Positions 29,391 to 39,435 of a stretch of DNA of 64,000 nucleotides are shown here, piece by piece. Every line of letters begins with the position of its first letter. Position 1 is the first letter of the stretch. The stretch covers positions 5,934,001 to 5,998,000 of the forward strand of contig NZ_CP029639.1 of the NCBI RefSeq assembly GCF_003268635.1, given 5' to 3'. The translations under genes and the position numbers were made by a program. This stretch comes from Paenibacillus sp. DCT19 (GTDB lineage Bacteria; Bacillota; Bacilli; Paenibacillales; Paenibacillaceae). The notes beneath the pieces are model-generated. The model was not told the DNA's origin. It saw only the letters and a list, made by a program, of their open reading frames with translations, and searched no databases.

Positions 29391-30389
29391 TTAGAATTTT
29401 TTCTTAACCACTTGATCCAAATTATTGAGCATAATGCCTGTTCCTTTTACAACACAGTGCATTGGATCCTCTGCTACCCATACCGGTACATGCAATTCAT
29501 TCGATAACAGCTCGTCCAATCCGTTCAATAGCGCACCCCCGCCAGTCAACACAACACCACGGTCAATGATGTCCGCTGATAATTCAGGTGGTGTCCGCTC
29601 CAATACGGACTTCGCCGCAACGATAATGGATTGCACAGAATCCCATAGCGCTTCTTGTACTTCATGGCCTGACACGGTTACGGTAATTGGAAGACCTGTT
29701 ACCATATCACGTCCACGGATATCCATCTCCGTTTGGCGTCCGCCTGGGTGCACAGAACCAATCGCAATCTTCAGATCCTCGGCTGTACGTTCACCGATCA
29801 TGAGCTTATATTTGGCTTTGATAAACTTGATTATTGCTTCGTCGAACTTGTCCCCTGCAACTTTAATAGAAGAGGCGGTGACTACGTCGCCCATAGACAG
29901 GACTGCAACGTCAGTCGTTCCGCCGCCGATATCCACGACCATATTGCCGCTCGGCTGAAAAATATCCATGCCTGCACCGATCGCTGCCGCTTTCGGTTCT
30001 TCTTCTAGGAATACTTCTTTGGCACCGCTGCGCTCAGCAGCTTCACGAATTGCCTTCTGCTCTACGGAAGTAATATTGGTCGGCGCGCAGATCAAAATCC
30101 GTGGGTGGCTGTACCAGCTTCTCGCCCCCACACGGTTAATGAAATGTCTGAGCATCGCTTCCGTAATCTCGAAGTCCGCAATAACGCCGTCACGCAGCGG
30201 TCTGATGGCAACAATGTTACCTGGAGTACGCCCCACCATACGACGCGCTTCTTCCCCAACAGCAAGGACCCGCTTCGTATCGCTTTCAATGGTCACAACG
30301 GAAGGTTCATCGAGGACAACCCCGCTTCCTTTCACGTGAATTAGCACGTTCGCCGTGCCAAGATCAATACCGATATCCTTGCTTAACAT
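29391..30389 (-). CDS. mbl: MreB-like actin homologue Mbl
   Basis: A bacterial actin that guides lateral wall synthesis from the inner face of the membrane. 332 residues, with the actin-fold nucleotide motifs IGIDLGTANVLIHVKG (phosphate 1), MVVDIGGGTTDVAVLSMG (phosphate 2) and VVLTGGGALLNGLDELL (adenosine). The N-terminal MLSKDIGIDLG and the place directly after spoIIID favour Mbl over MreB or MreBH. It starts at ATG 30389. An upstream gap of about 220 bases separates it from spoIIID. Confidence 0.96.
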   Translation of the reverse strand: MLSKDIGIDLGTANVLIHVKGSGVVLDEPSVVTIESDTKRVLAVGEEARRMVGRTPGNIVAIRPLRDGVIADFEITEAMLRHFINRVGARSWYSHPRILICAPTNITSVEQKAIREAAERSGAKEVFLEEEPKAAAIGAGMDIFQPSGNMVVDIGGGTTDVAVLSMGDVVTASSIKVAGDKFDEAIIKFIKAKYKLMIGERTAEDLKIAIGSVHPGGRQTEMDIRGRDMVTGLPITVTVSGHEVQEALWDSVQSIIVAAKSVLERTPPELSADIIDRGVVLTGGGALLNGLDELLSNELHVPVWVAEDPMHCVVKGTGIMLNNLDQVVKKKF

Positions 30390-30607
30390 AAAAGAGCCCC
30401 CAAAGTGATATTATTTGGTCAGCGTATCCTGTGAAAAAGAGTCCCTTATCACGTCACCGCTCGTTCGACAAAGTGCAACATATATATGTAAAAATCGGGC
30501 TGATAAGATGTCATAATTCGATCCTGTACCAGCTTTTAACATATCATACTTCAGGGAGGGATTCAATCCAAGTTTGAGCTTTTTGGCCTATGTCTTGTCA
30601 AAGATGA

Positions 30608-30895
30608 TTACGATTTTGCAGAAGCCAACACTTCACGCTTTTTTCCACTCGTTTTTTTGTATTTGATCTTGGTCGCTTCCCCGCCCCGCAAATGACGGAT
30701 CGACTTGTGGTACTCCAAAATGTGTTTCACCTGGTCAGCAAGATCAGGGTTGATTTCCGGCAAACGCTCCGTCAGATCCTTATGCACAGTACTCTTTGAC
30801 ACGCCGAATTCCTTGGCTATGGTACGGACCGTATTTCTTGTCTCAACAATGCAGCGACCAATTTTGATGGTCCGTTCCTTGATGTAATCGTGCAC
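30608..30895 (-). CDS. spoIIID: Sporulation transcriptional regulator SpoIIID
   Basis: A DNA-binding regulator of the mother cell that switches genes within the sigma-E regulon. 95 residues. The helix-turn-helix is clear (VRTIAKEFGVSKSTVHKDL, about residues 23-41), and the basic C-terminal tail (KIKYKKTSGKKREV) matches the second DNA-contacting region. The start is GTG 30895, with GGGAGG seven bases upstream; no ATG serves. A sigma-E-type promoter lies at 30931-30958. It is followed by mbl. Confidence 0.97.
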   Translation of the reverse strand: MHDYIKERTIKIGRCIVETRNTVRTIAKEFGVSKSTVHKDLTERLPEINPDLADQVKHILEYHKSIRHLRGGEATKIKYKKTSGKKREVLASAKS

Positions 30896-30930
30896 GCTCC
30901 CGCCTCCCTACTGTGTGGATAGTTTGGTAC

Positions 30931-30958
30931 ATTATATGAGGAGCATGCCTATATATTC
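30931..30958 (-). promoter_or_regulatory. Sigma-E-type promoter of spoIIID
   Basis: On the minus strand, GAATAT (30953-30958) and CATATAAT (30931-30938) are 14 bases apart, matching the sigma-E pattern. This agrees with the known sigma-E control of spoIIID in Bacillus subtilis. The predicted leader is about 30 bases. Confidence 0.65.
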
Positions 30959-31010
30959 GCGGTTTAGAGGTGTGACAAGCTTCGAAGGTCCCATAATTTT
31001 CAGAAAACGT

Positions 31011-31039
31011 AAAAAAAGCAGAGGGAACGTTCCCTCTGC
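31011..31039 (-). terminator. Intrinsic terminator of spoIIQ
   Basis: A perfect palindrome, GCAGAGGGAACGTTCCCTCTGC, followed by TTTTTTT on the minus strand, about 28 bases after the spoIIQ stop. Confidence 0.93.
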
Positions 31040-31066
31040 CTTCGGCGTACTGCGGTAAAAAATCAA

Positions 31067-31804
31067 TTATTTTTCCGGGAGAAATCCTTTTGGGTTAACC
31101 GGCTGTCCGTCTTCGTAAACTTCGAAGTGCAGATGGTTGCCAAGCGTTTTGCCAAGCTCATTCACGCCAGCTGATGCAATCGCATCCCCTTGCTTCACTT
31201 CGTCATTTTCTTTTACTTTTACATCGGACAAGCTCTGGTATACCGTCTTGAGGTTCTCGTCGTGCGTAATTTCCACAACTTGACCTGTCAGCGGATTTTG
31301 CTCAACCCGGGTTACTTTTCCACTAAGCGCTGCTTTTACTTCAAACGACTTGTTATCTCCTCTTGCCAGGTCTACACCGGTATTCGGGATAAACGTATCG
31401 TTATACTGTACCATCGCAGCTTCATGCTCTTCCGTCGAACCTTCGTTTTCATAGAAAGGCTTCACAATCGATACTTCCGAAGGGCTCGCTACTGGCCATA
31501 CAAAACTCTCCGACTTCGCAACTACTTCCACACTTTCCTGTTCGCCATCAACGACAGCTGTTTCTTCTGTACCCTTGGTGCCGGTTTCTACTACACCTGC
31601 TGGATCCGAGTTAAGCGCTTGTTCGCTTGTTCCCTGATAGACCCACACTAAGGTTAGTATAATACCTGCTGCTGCGATGTAGGCTGCTGGGAACACCCAA
31701 CGTTTGGACATTGCTCTTTTCCATGAAGAGGGCTGGCTAGCCGGTACTCCTTGTGTTGTTTTAGGAGTTTCTTCTTGGACTGTTTTTTTGTTTTGTTCAT
31801 TCAT
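31067..31804 (-). CDS. spoIIQ: Stage II sporulation protein Q, degenerate M23/LytM domain
   Basis: A forespore membrane protein that pairs with SpoIIIAH across the septum during engulfment. 245 residues from ATG 31804, with GAGGTG just upstream. One membrane helix (about residues 35-55, VFPAAYIAAAGIILTLVWVY) is followed by an acidic linker and a LytM domain (about residues 135-245). The first zinc-ligand His of LytM is replaced by Asn (NTGVDLA in place of HxGxD), and the Y-x-H-L histidine is replaced in VYQSL, while NHLHFEV is kept. This matches the non-catalytic SpoIIQ of Bacillus rather than an active endopeptidase. It has a sigma-F promoter and lies between spoIIID and spoIID, as in Bacillus. 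Confidence 0.93.
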   Translation of the reverse strand: MNEQNKKTVQEETPKTTQGVPASQPSSWKRAMSKRWVFPAAYIAAAGIILTLVWVYQGTSEQALNSDPAGVVETGTKGTEETAVVDGEQESVEVVAKSESFVWPVASPSEVSIVKPFYENEGSTEEHEAAMVQYNDTFIPNTGVDLARGDNKSFEVKAALSGKVTRVEQNPLTGQVVEITHDENLKTVYQSLSDVKVKENDEVKQGDAIASAGVNELGKTLGNHLHFEVYEDGQPVNPKGFLPEK

Positions 31805-31822
31805 CTTGATCACCTCAGTAAC

Positions 31823-31851
31823 AAGTGTTACCGGGTGCAACTCTTTTATAC
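31823..31851 (-). promoter_or_regulatory. Sigma-F-type promoter of spoIIQ
   Basis: On the minus strand, GTATA (31847-31851) and GGTAACACTT (31823-31832) are 14 bases apart. The -10 fits GGnrAnAnTw at every defined position. It lies close to the gene, predicting a leader of only about 15 bases including GAGGTG. Confidence 0.75.
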
Positions 31852-31926
31852 ACGCGCGACTCTAATTATTTTCATAAAAATTTCAGAGAGTACTATATAC
31901 GGGGGAATAACGGTTACCCTAGACCA

Positions 31927-32054
31927 CTCCACAGCCAGAGCAATCTTCCGATCGCTGTTATCCCCAGATTTCCTTTATACCTTTTTTCAAAGGTTGAAAT
32001 CCCGGGATAAAGGCGAGCACTCCGTTTCTCCAGATTATCTCTGTCCGCTCCGTT
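31927..32054 (+). repeat. Palindromic intergenic element, family A, copy 4
   Basis: Core GATCGCTGTTATCCCCAGAT and AATCCCGGGATAAAGGCGAG enclose an inner hairpin, ACCTTT..CAAAGGT. The right end is GTCCGCTCCG. Copy 4 and copy 5 form a direct tandem with a period of about 235 bases. Confidence 0.85.
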
Positions 32055-32161
32055 CAGGCGCAACAATGCATACCATCCGATATAGGCAAAGCTTGAAAGT
32101 TTTAAGACGGGGCGGGTAGTAGGATAGGATGACATAGATGTGCAGTTGGTATGCGCTCCGC
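32055..32161 (+). repeat. Spacer of the tandem duplication, first unit
   Basis: The segment CCGATATAGGCAAAGCTTGA..GGGCGGGTAGTAGGATAGGA recurs at 32311-32385 (CCGATGATATAGTCAAAGCT..). Together with copies 4 and 5 this shows that about 235 bases were duplicated in tandem and have since diverged. Confidence 0.7.
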
Positions 32162-32287
32162 TCCGGTGACAGAAAACCTTTCTACTCGCTGTTATCCCCG
32201 GATTTCCTGATTATAATCTCCTAAGGAAGAAATCCGGGGATAAAGGCGGACGCTTCGCTTCTACAGGCCTTTTCTGTCCCCTACGCT
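32162..32287 (+). repeat. Palindromic intergenic element, family A, copy 5
   Basis: The strongest palindrome of the family. GACAGAAAACC and GGCCTTTTCTGTC flank GTTATCCCCGGATTTC and GAAATCCGGGGATAA, followed by AGGCGGACGCTTCGCTTCT. Confidence 0.88.
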
Positions 32288-32310
32288 CACCCAACACTCG
32301 CACTCTCCCT

Positions 32311-32385
32311 CCGATGATATAGTCAAAGCTTGAAAGTTTTAAGGATAGGCGGGCAGGTGGGGTAGGATGGAGTAAATAGTATGCA
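32311..32385 (+). repeat. Spacer of the tandem duplication, second unit
   Basis: A diverged copy of the 32055-32161 spacer, including CAAAGCTTGAAAGTTTTAAG, GGCGGG and GGTAGGATGGA. No gene lies in 31852-32510. Confidence 0.65.
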
Positions 32386-32510
32386 CTGGTTGAGTTCCTA
32401 ATTCGCTAACTTGTCGTTGGTGCACTGAATGAGCCAGTAATTTGCTAGTTTGGGAGTTGATGCAACGGCTAAGTTATCGATTCGTTAGAGATGGCTGGAC
32501 ACACCAAGCA

Positions 32511-32719
32511 TGTTATATCTCTAACGAACTCAGATGACCTTATTGGTGAGAAAATGGCATCCAGAGAATTCTAACGAATCGTCGACACGCTAATCACTCA
32601 TTTGGCCACTATGATTGCACTAATTCTGTGGTTTTTCTCGCTATAACACTTCTGAGGTTCGTTAGAATTTCCAATCGCGGTGATAGAGCCTAATAAGGTC
32701 TCTCAGATTCGTTAAACAC
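32511..32719 (+). repeat. MITE-like element, family C, copy 1
   Basis: Imperfect terminal inverted repeats of about 25 bases (CTAACGAACTCAGATGACCT at the left; TAACGAATCTGAGAGACC read from the right). The motif TAACGAA occurs again inside in both directions. The same element stands inverted at 54853-55062. It has no coding capacity and lies just beyond the spoIID stop. Confidence 0.8.
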
Positions 32720-32737
32720 CAACGGCACCCATCTCAT

Positions 32738-34093
32738 CTACTTCGATGCCAGTATCTTGGATGCCTGTCCGAAGGATATGCCGGTGTAGTAGTGTTTGAG
32801 GATCTGCGTTGCAGTGTGGCCCTCTTGCGCCATGCCATTAGCTCCCCACTGACTCATGCCTACACCGTGACCGTATCCATAGGTTGTGAACTCGATCTCG
32901 TCGCCATCGTTCTTCCAACTGAATTGACTCGATCGGAGTCCAAGTAGGTTCCTAACTTCAGGGCCGCTGAATGTCTGACCGGCAATCTGCATTTCTTTAA
33001 TCCGGTGTCCCTTTGTTGTAGACAGCACTTCCATCCAGGCACTTCCCTTTTGAGCTGATACGGGTATTGCACTGGCGCTCAGATTTAACTTTTGCAACAC
33101 TTCACTGCGCTTCATCGTAACAGTCTCCTCGAATCTCGGGGCGATCTTCTTGTCCCACGGGCTGTCTACACTTTTGAGATAAGGTACAACATTGCCCCAT
33201 ACATCTTCTGCATTCTCGGTATACCCATTACTGGTTGAGAAAAAGGAAGCTGTGATCGCTTTACCCTGATATGTCATGACCGCATCACGGCTCTCGCGAA
33301 TGGCTTGCTCTAGCTTCTCCCAATCTTCCGCTTTGCCGAGCCGCGTCCATTCAGCCTTCGCTTGATCTGGTGGGATAAATACTTGGTGACTTACCGTATC
33401 GGTAACGTCTGCATCACCCGAGGGCACGCCACTTGTATCATTCGCCGCCAATCTTCTGACGATAAACGTGCGAGCTGCAATGGCTTGAGCCTTCAACGCT
33501 TCCAGTCTGAACTCAGCTGGCATCTCGGCCGCAACCACGCCGGATACGTACTTCTCCAGCGGCAGTTCCATCGTTGTACCTGTTGCCGACAGATATACCC
33601 GTACATTAGGCTCTGGATACGTTACAGGTACAGCAGGAGTGGGTGCTGGAGTAGATATACTATTGGCGGTAGGTGATGCTGGTACCGATTTAACCGGGTC
33701 ATCTGCTCGCGGCCAGACCAGAATAACAGGGATTAGCAAAGCGAGCGTAAGTAGTGTAGTTGCTGCTGCAACAGGCTGCCAACGTGGAGCCTTGTGTCTT
33801 CCCCACCGATTCCCTCGTCCAAATGTCCGCATTCGTCGCCGCTTCACAGGGCGGAAATGATCCAGTTCAATAACAGGTACATGCATCTGGCCTGTTGTAT
33901 CATCTTCTGATGTGTCTACCCTCGCTTTGCGTGGAGCAGATGTTGTCACTGAGCCGACGGATGCCAACCGAATAGGTTTCACCGAGGCTAGCTTGTCATT
34001 TTCCAAACCTGAATTAGAAGATTGTTCCCCTTGATCTGTAGTTCCTGGGCGAGGGACAAGAGGTACCTTAACCTGTACGCGTGCTTCTTTCAT
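32738..34093 (-). CDS. spoIID: Stage II sporulation protein D (SpoIID), peptidoglycan lytic transglycosylase
   Basis: Part of the DMP machine that removes septal peptidoglycan during engulfment; a lytic transglycosylase in the mother-cell membrane. I start at ATG 34093 (GGAGGG about ten bases upstream), giving 451 residues. A long cytoplasmic N-terminus (about 1-105) precedes a membrane helix (about 107-127, LLTLALLIPVILVW). The SpoIID domain follows, with the catalytic Glu in VSGVVAAEMPAEF and the signature ALKAQAIAARTFIVRRL; GYGHGVGMSQWGANGMA is near the end. The N-terminal extension is much longer than the short one of Bacillus subtilis SpoIID. It lies between murA and spoIIQ, the conserved order. 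Confidence 0.95.
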   Translation of the reverse strand: MKEARVQVKVPLVPRPGTTDQGEQSSNSGLENDKLASVKPIRLASVGSVTTSAPRKARVDTSEDDTTGQMHVPVIELDHFRPVKRRRMRTFGRGNRWGRHKAPRWQPVAAATTLLTLALLIPVILVWPRADDPVKSVPASPTANSISTPAPTPAVPVTYPEPNVRVYLSATGTTMELPLEKYVSGVVAAEMPAEFRLEALKAQAIAARTFIVRRLAANDTSGVPSGDADVTDTVSHQVFIPPDQAKAEWTRLGKAEDWEKLEQAIRESRDAVMTYQGKAITASFFSTSNGYTENAEDVWGNVVPYLKSVDSPWDKKIAPRFEETVTMKRSEVLQKLNLSASAIPVSAQKGSAWMEVLSTTKGHRIKEMQIAGQTFSGPEVRNLLGLRSSQFSWKNDGDEIEFTTYGYGHGVGMSQWGANGMAQEGHTATQILKHYYTGISFGQASKILASK

Positions 34094-34160
34094 TTCGACA
34101 TAACCCTCCGTTGTCCACGAGTGACTGTGCACCGGCCTAATTTGTTCAATTCCATAGTTT

Positions 34161-34190
34161 AGGGTATGAGTTGAATCGATCTGATAGAAC
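34161..34190 (-). promoter_or_regulatory. Possible sigma-E promoter of spoIID
   Basis: CATACCCT (34161-34168, minus strand) resembles a sigma-E -10. A weak -35-like GTTCTAT stands 15 bases upstream at 34184-34190. spoIID is sigma-E controlled in Bacillus. The -35 match is poor, so this is tentative. Otherwise 34094-34454 shows no gene. Confidence 0.3.
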
Positions 34191-34448
34191 AATATTTAAG
34201 AGAAAGACACTTCTCTTCTATTCTTTCATTCGGGCATCTATATGCACATTCTGCATTGAAAAATATTGATCTGACGCGATGTTCCGCTTCCTAGTTCCCT
34301 ATTTACTCACTCCGTTCCCAGCGTTTCCGGCTCTTCTCTCACGTTCAAAATCAGTCCGGGATTAAATGTTATGGTACACATAGATTAGGATCAGCTATTA
34401 ATAGAATCTGGTACTTATATCAACACCGAAGCGTGATCTTTACTCCAA

Positions 34449-34490
34449 AAAAAGACAAAAAAAAGCCAAGCCCAGTGGGCTCAGCTTGGT
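34449..34490 (-). terminator. Intrinsic terminator of murA
   Basis: The stem CCAAGC..GCCC/GGGC.TTGG is followed on the minus strand by TTTTTTTTGTCTTTTTTT. It lies about 90 bases after the murA stop. Confidence 0.9.
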
Positions 34491-34581
34491 TGGTTCATTT
34501 CTCCAATACAGTTCATGCGTTATTCGCATGACCACGCACAACAACAGTTCAGCACAGCGAACAACTATGCATACATCAATG

Positions 34582-35928
34582 TTAAGCCAAAGTTGGTTGT
34601 ACCTTGAACAAAGGCACTTCTTCTTCAACTTTATCATGGGATGCTTTCGCTGCATCGAGCTTAGGCTCTTCAACGGAAATCCGATAAATATCGGCTCCAA
34701 GACCATTCAGCTTCTCAGCCAAATGAACATAACCACGATCGATGTGATGAACACCGCCCACTTCTGTTGTACCTTCAGCAACAAGACCCGCGATAATAAG
34801 TGCGGCACCCGCACGCAAATCGGTAGCTGTTACTTTAGCACCCTTCAGCTTGGCGTTACCGGTAATAATAGAAGAGCGACCTTCTACTTTGATCTCCGCA
34901 TTCATCAGTTGGAATTCATCCACATGCATGAAGCGGTTCTCAAATACCGTCTCGGTTACTACGCTAGTTCCTTCGGAAGCCAGCAATAGTGCCATCATCT
35001 GAGACTGCATATCCGTCGGGAAGCCAGGGTATGGTAATGTTTTCACATCTACCGCCTTGAGTGGACGATCTGCGATAACTCGAACTCCGTTCTCGTCAGG
35101 TTGAATCGTTACACCCATCTCTTCCATCTTCGCAATAACCGATCCCAAGTGGTCAGAGATTGCACCTTCAATGTAGACGTCACCACCGGAGATTGCAGCA
35201 GCAGCCATGTACGTTCCTGCTTCAACCCGGTCTGGAATAACGGTGTGTCTAACACCAGAAAGCTTCTCTACACCCTCGATCCGAATTACACCAGTTCCAG
35301 CACCGCGCACTTTAGCTCCCATTCCATTCAGGAAGTTCGCGAGATCCACGATTTCTGGCTCTTTAGCGGCGTTCTCCAGAACAGTCACGCCTTCAGCCAA
35401 TGTTGCAGCCATCATAATATTTTGAGTAGCACCCACAGATGCCACATCTAGATAAATTTTAGCACCACGTAGTCGACCTTGACTGCGTGCTTCTATATAA
35501 CCTTGACCCAGACTGATCTCCGCACCCATAGCTTCAAAGCCTTTGAGATGTTGATCAATAGGTCGTGTACCGATGGCACATCCACCAGGAAGCGAAATTC
35601 TCGTGTGACCCATACGTGTAAGTAGTGGTCCCATTACCAAAAATGACGCCCGCATTTTACTTACCCACTCATACGGAGCTTCACAGGAAGTAAGTTTTTC
35701 CGCATTTACGGTAATCACTTCGTCCCGGTATGTAACACCCGCTCCTAGCGATTCCAACACCTTGTTAATCGTCATCACATCGTCTAGAGGAGGTGCGTCA
35801 ATAATAACGCTTTGTCCTTCTTCCCCTAAGAGAGAGGCAGCGATGATCGGAAGAACAGAATTTTTAGCGCCGCTAACTTTGACACTTCCGGTCAACCTTT
35901 TGCCACCGCGGACGATAAATTTGCTCAT
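34582..35928 (-). CDS. murA: UDP-N-acetylglucosamine 1-carboxyvinyltransferase
   Basis: First committed step of peptidoglycan synthesis: transfers enolpyruvate from PEP to UDP-GlcNAc. 448 residues from ATG 35928 (the second of two adjacent ATGs, better spaced from GGAGGG). The N-terminal [17 protein letters not shown] holds the Lys-Asn pair for substrate binding. The active-site Cys stands at residue 117 in [20 protein letters not shown], the residue alkylated by fosfomycin. Its place above spoIID identifies it as the murAA-type copy of Bacillus. Confidence 0.97.
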   Translation of the reverse strand: MSKFIVRGGKRLTGSVKVSGAKNSVLPIIAASLLGEEGQSVIIDAPPLDDVMTINKVLESLGAGVTYRDEVITVNAEKLTSCEAPYEWVSKMRASFLVMGPLLTRMGHTRISLPGGCAIGTRPIDQHLKGFEAMGAEISLGQGYIEARSQGRLRGAKIYLDVASVGATQNIMMAATLAEGVTVLENAAKEPEIVDLANFLNGMGAKVRGAGTGVIRIEGVEKLSGVRHTVIPDRVEAGTYMAAAAISGGDVYIEGAISDHLGSVIAKMEEMGVTIQPDENGVRVIADRPLKAVDVKTLPYPGFPTDMQSQMMALLLASEGTSVVTETVFENRFMHVDEFQLMNAEIKVEGRSSIITGNAKLKGAKVTATDLRAGAALIIAGLVAEGTTEVGGVHHIDRGYVHLAEKLNGLGADIYRISVEEPKLDAAKASHDKVEEEVPLFKVQPTLA

Positions 35929-36448
35929 CATGGTTCCCTCCGCGCGTTTATTCCCTTTTCTTCATTCCGGAATACGTGTAGCCCTTCTTGCAGAAGGACT
36001 GTTGCTGTGTGTGGAATTCCGACATATCATGGCAAAATATACCATCGATGTCTGCTCAGAAAAGAATTGGTTTATAGTTCAAAAATTTGATGATGACACA
36101 GCCGAATCAAGTGCATAATCCCTTGTTAAACAAGACATATGGATCGGCGAAGAATAAAAACTGACGGTTGGGATAATTTTCAGCCGGATTCAACCGGAGA
36201 TCCCGTTTATAGCCTTATAAATAGTGAACATTTGTGATTTCCCTAACTTCCATCATAACATTGTTGAATTGTTCGATACAAGCATTTTTACATAAAACAT
36301 CTCAAAATCATCCAATTTCACGTCACATTTTTTTCGTAATTAGCACGTCGACAATCCATACTCTAATTGTTAACACAATTAATCGATGTTATTCGACAAT
36401 GACCCTACTCTAAAGAGCCTAAGAGTGAATTAACCAACCATCTCAAGA
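35929..36448. other. Intergenic region between murA and the DUF1146 gene
   Basis: No gene is supported. A hairpin-forming segment at about 35967-36022 (CGGAAT..ATTCCG enclosing CCTTCT-tgc-AGAAGG) lies in the murA leader. The remainder is AT-rich. In Bacillus subtilis ywmB occupies this place, and no equivalent is seen here. Confidence 0.5.
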
Positions 36449-36706
36449 TTAAAACAAATGACGCAACATTTGTGTCCATGACAGGTAATCGATAACGAAA
36501 CCTGAAACGGCATGACCTAGGATGATGGCGAGTAATAGGTGTAGCAACCTTCCCTGAGCTCCTCTAGGCTGTCTGATCACTACATCCAGCTTCAAGTTCT
36601 GCAGAGCCCACCAAGACAACGCTATGCACATCAGTGAGACGATAATCGAAACGAGACCATTTGTACTTAGAGCCTGGTTTACCTGATTCGTCAGATCAGT
36701 ATCCAT
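36449..36706 (-). CDS. ywzB: DUF1146 family membrane protein (YwzB)
   Basis: 85 residues with two membrane helices: about 16-36 (LVSIIVSLMCIALSWWALQNL) and about 54-72 (LLHLLLAIILGHAVSGFVI). The loop between them contains LKLDVVIRQPRGAQGRLL, and this layout is that of DUF1146. The Bacillus subtilis homologue YwzB lies in the same place between the atp operon and murAA. ATG 36706 follows GGAGG by about nine bases. Function unknown. Confidence 0.85.
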   Translation of the reverse strand: MDTDLTNQVNQALSTNGLVSIIVSLMCIALSWWALQNLKLDVVIRQPRGAQGRLLHLLLAIILGHAVSGFVIDYLSWTQMLRHLF

Positions 36707-37426
36707 ATATTCATTACCTCCACATTTGTTGCAGCGACCCGCGCAAATTTGCTTGTCATCCTTTGAAGTAGCCTTATAAGGATAATCTGATAATTAACAC
36801 GGCATACACTGAGCCTATTTGGTTAGAGAGCCGCCAAGCGGATTCTCCACTGCCCAATCACTGAGTAACAACAAACTGGCTATGAATGACTATGAATTTC
36901 ATCCCTGCAACTGCGTCTAATGCTGACTCTATGGAATATAGGCTCTTTCATCATACATTGTCAATTACATTGATTTCCACTTCGGAAATATTCTAAATGA
37001 AATTATTCGGGATTTTGGTACTAAAACGACATAAAAGAGCGCTATTTTGATATCAAGCTTGTCATTTCCTCGGAAATAATTTGGTTTTTGGTCTACAAAA
37101 ATGGTTCTTACCACTTCGTTATCGTCATTACTTTAGTCCTATATCCTATTCATGCCCACCCAAACGGTGATTGTCATCTCAACAATTTAATATATTTAAA
37201 ATGCAACTTTACCGTGCAACACTATTGTCTAGCTATCCACATATGTAGGTATCCGAACTGTAAATCGATGCTCAAAATTGATGCGATCTCATTGTATGCA
37301 ACAGTCGTGACTCTACAGAACAATCTGTACAGATCTATTGTACCCTTCTTCCTTTTCAAAAGGGCAAACAGACATAAAAGCAAATTCACCTCAATATAAT
37401 CGGCTTAGATGTCACCTGTACACGTC
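36707..37426. other. Intergenic region between ywzB and atpC
   Basis: About 720 bases of AT-rich DNA. A plus-strand open frame at 37088-37399 is Cys/His/Ile-rich, has no ribosome site and no recognisable protein character, so I leave it out. No repeat family member or RNA motif was recognised. Confidence 0.5.
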
Positions 37427-37457
37427 AAAAAAGCCTGGCGGAACAAGCCGCCAGACT
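37427..37457 (-). terminator. Intrinsic terminator of the ATP synthase operon
   Basis: The stem AAG.CTGGCGG/CCGCCAG.CTT (loop AACAA/TTGTT) is followed by TTTTTTGAC on the minus strand. It lies 12 bases after the atpC stop. Confidence 0.93.
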
Positions 37458-37468
37458 TATTGAATCGC

Positions 37469-37873
37469 TTATTTGCCGAATACGTTAATCCGGTTAACCG
37501 CTTTTTGCAGAGCAATCTCTGCACGACGGTGATCAAAGTGATCCTGGTTGCTTTGGCTAGCAAGCCGGCGTTCTGCCCGCTCTTTGGCCGCACGCGCACG
37601 ATCCACATCGATATTTTCCGGAAACTCGGCACTCTCTGCAAGTACAACCACTTTGTCTTTACGGACTTCGATGAAACCACCGCCAATAGCGACTTGTTTC
37701 GTCTCTTTTCCGTTTTTGATCAAGATTGGTGCGATTTGCAAAGGTGTGACCATAGGGATATGTCCTGGCAAAATACCCAGTTCCCCTTCAACACCACGAG
37801 CGCTGATACTATTAACCTGTTCGGAGTAGACCAGACGCTCAGGGGTTACAATCTCCAACAAAAAGGTGCTCAA
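37469..37873 (-). CDS. atpC: ATP synthase F1 subunit epsilon
   Basis: Central-stalk subunit of F1 that couples and inhibits rotation. The N-terminal beta sandwich (FLLEIVTPERLVYSEQVNSI, GELGILPGHIPMVTPL) is followed by the C-terminal helix pair (DVDRARAAKERAERRL). I choose the TTG at 37873, because GGAGGG lies six bases before it and the product then begins (f)MSTFLLEIVTPER, as in relatives. ATG 37879 directly abuts the ribosome site. This gives 134 residues. It is the last gene of the operon, about 65 bases after atpD. Confidence 0.94.
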   Translation of the reverse strand: MSTFLLEIVTPERLVYSEQVNSISARGVEGELGILPGHIPMVTPLQIAPILIKNGKETKQVAIGGGFIEVRKDKVVVLAESAEFPENIDVDRARAAKERAERRLASQSNQDHFDHRRAEIALQKAVNRINVFGK

Positions 37874-37937
37874 TTCCATCCCTCCTGAAAACTATCCGAA
37901 GGATAGCTCGCTTCATAAGGACAATCCTGGATTCAGA

Positions 37938-39356
<1,419 letters not shown>

Positions 39357-39435
39357 CTACAAGCCTGCTACTTTTGCAAAAATAATGTCCGTTCGTTTAT
39401 CTTTGCTCTGCAAGCCTTCATTAATAAAAAAACGA

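Noticed and set aside
37088..37399. Plus-strand open frame of 103 codons
   Set aside because: No ribosome site, Cys/His/Ile-rich composition, opposite to every supported gene, and no recognisable domain.
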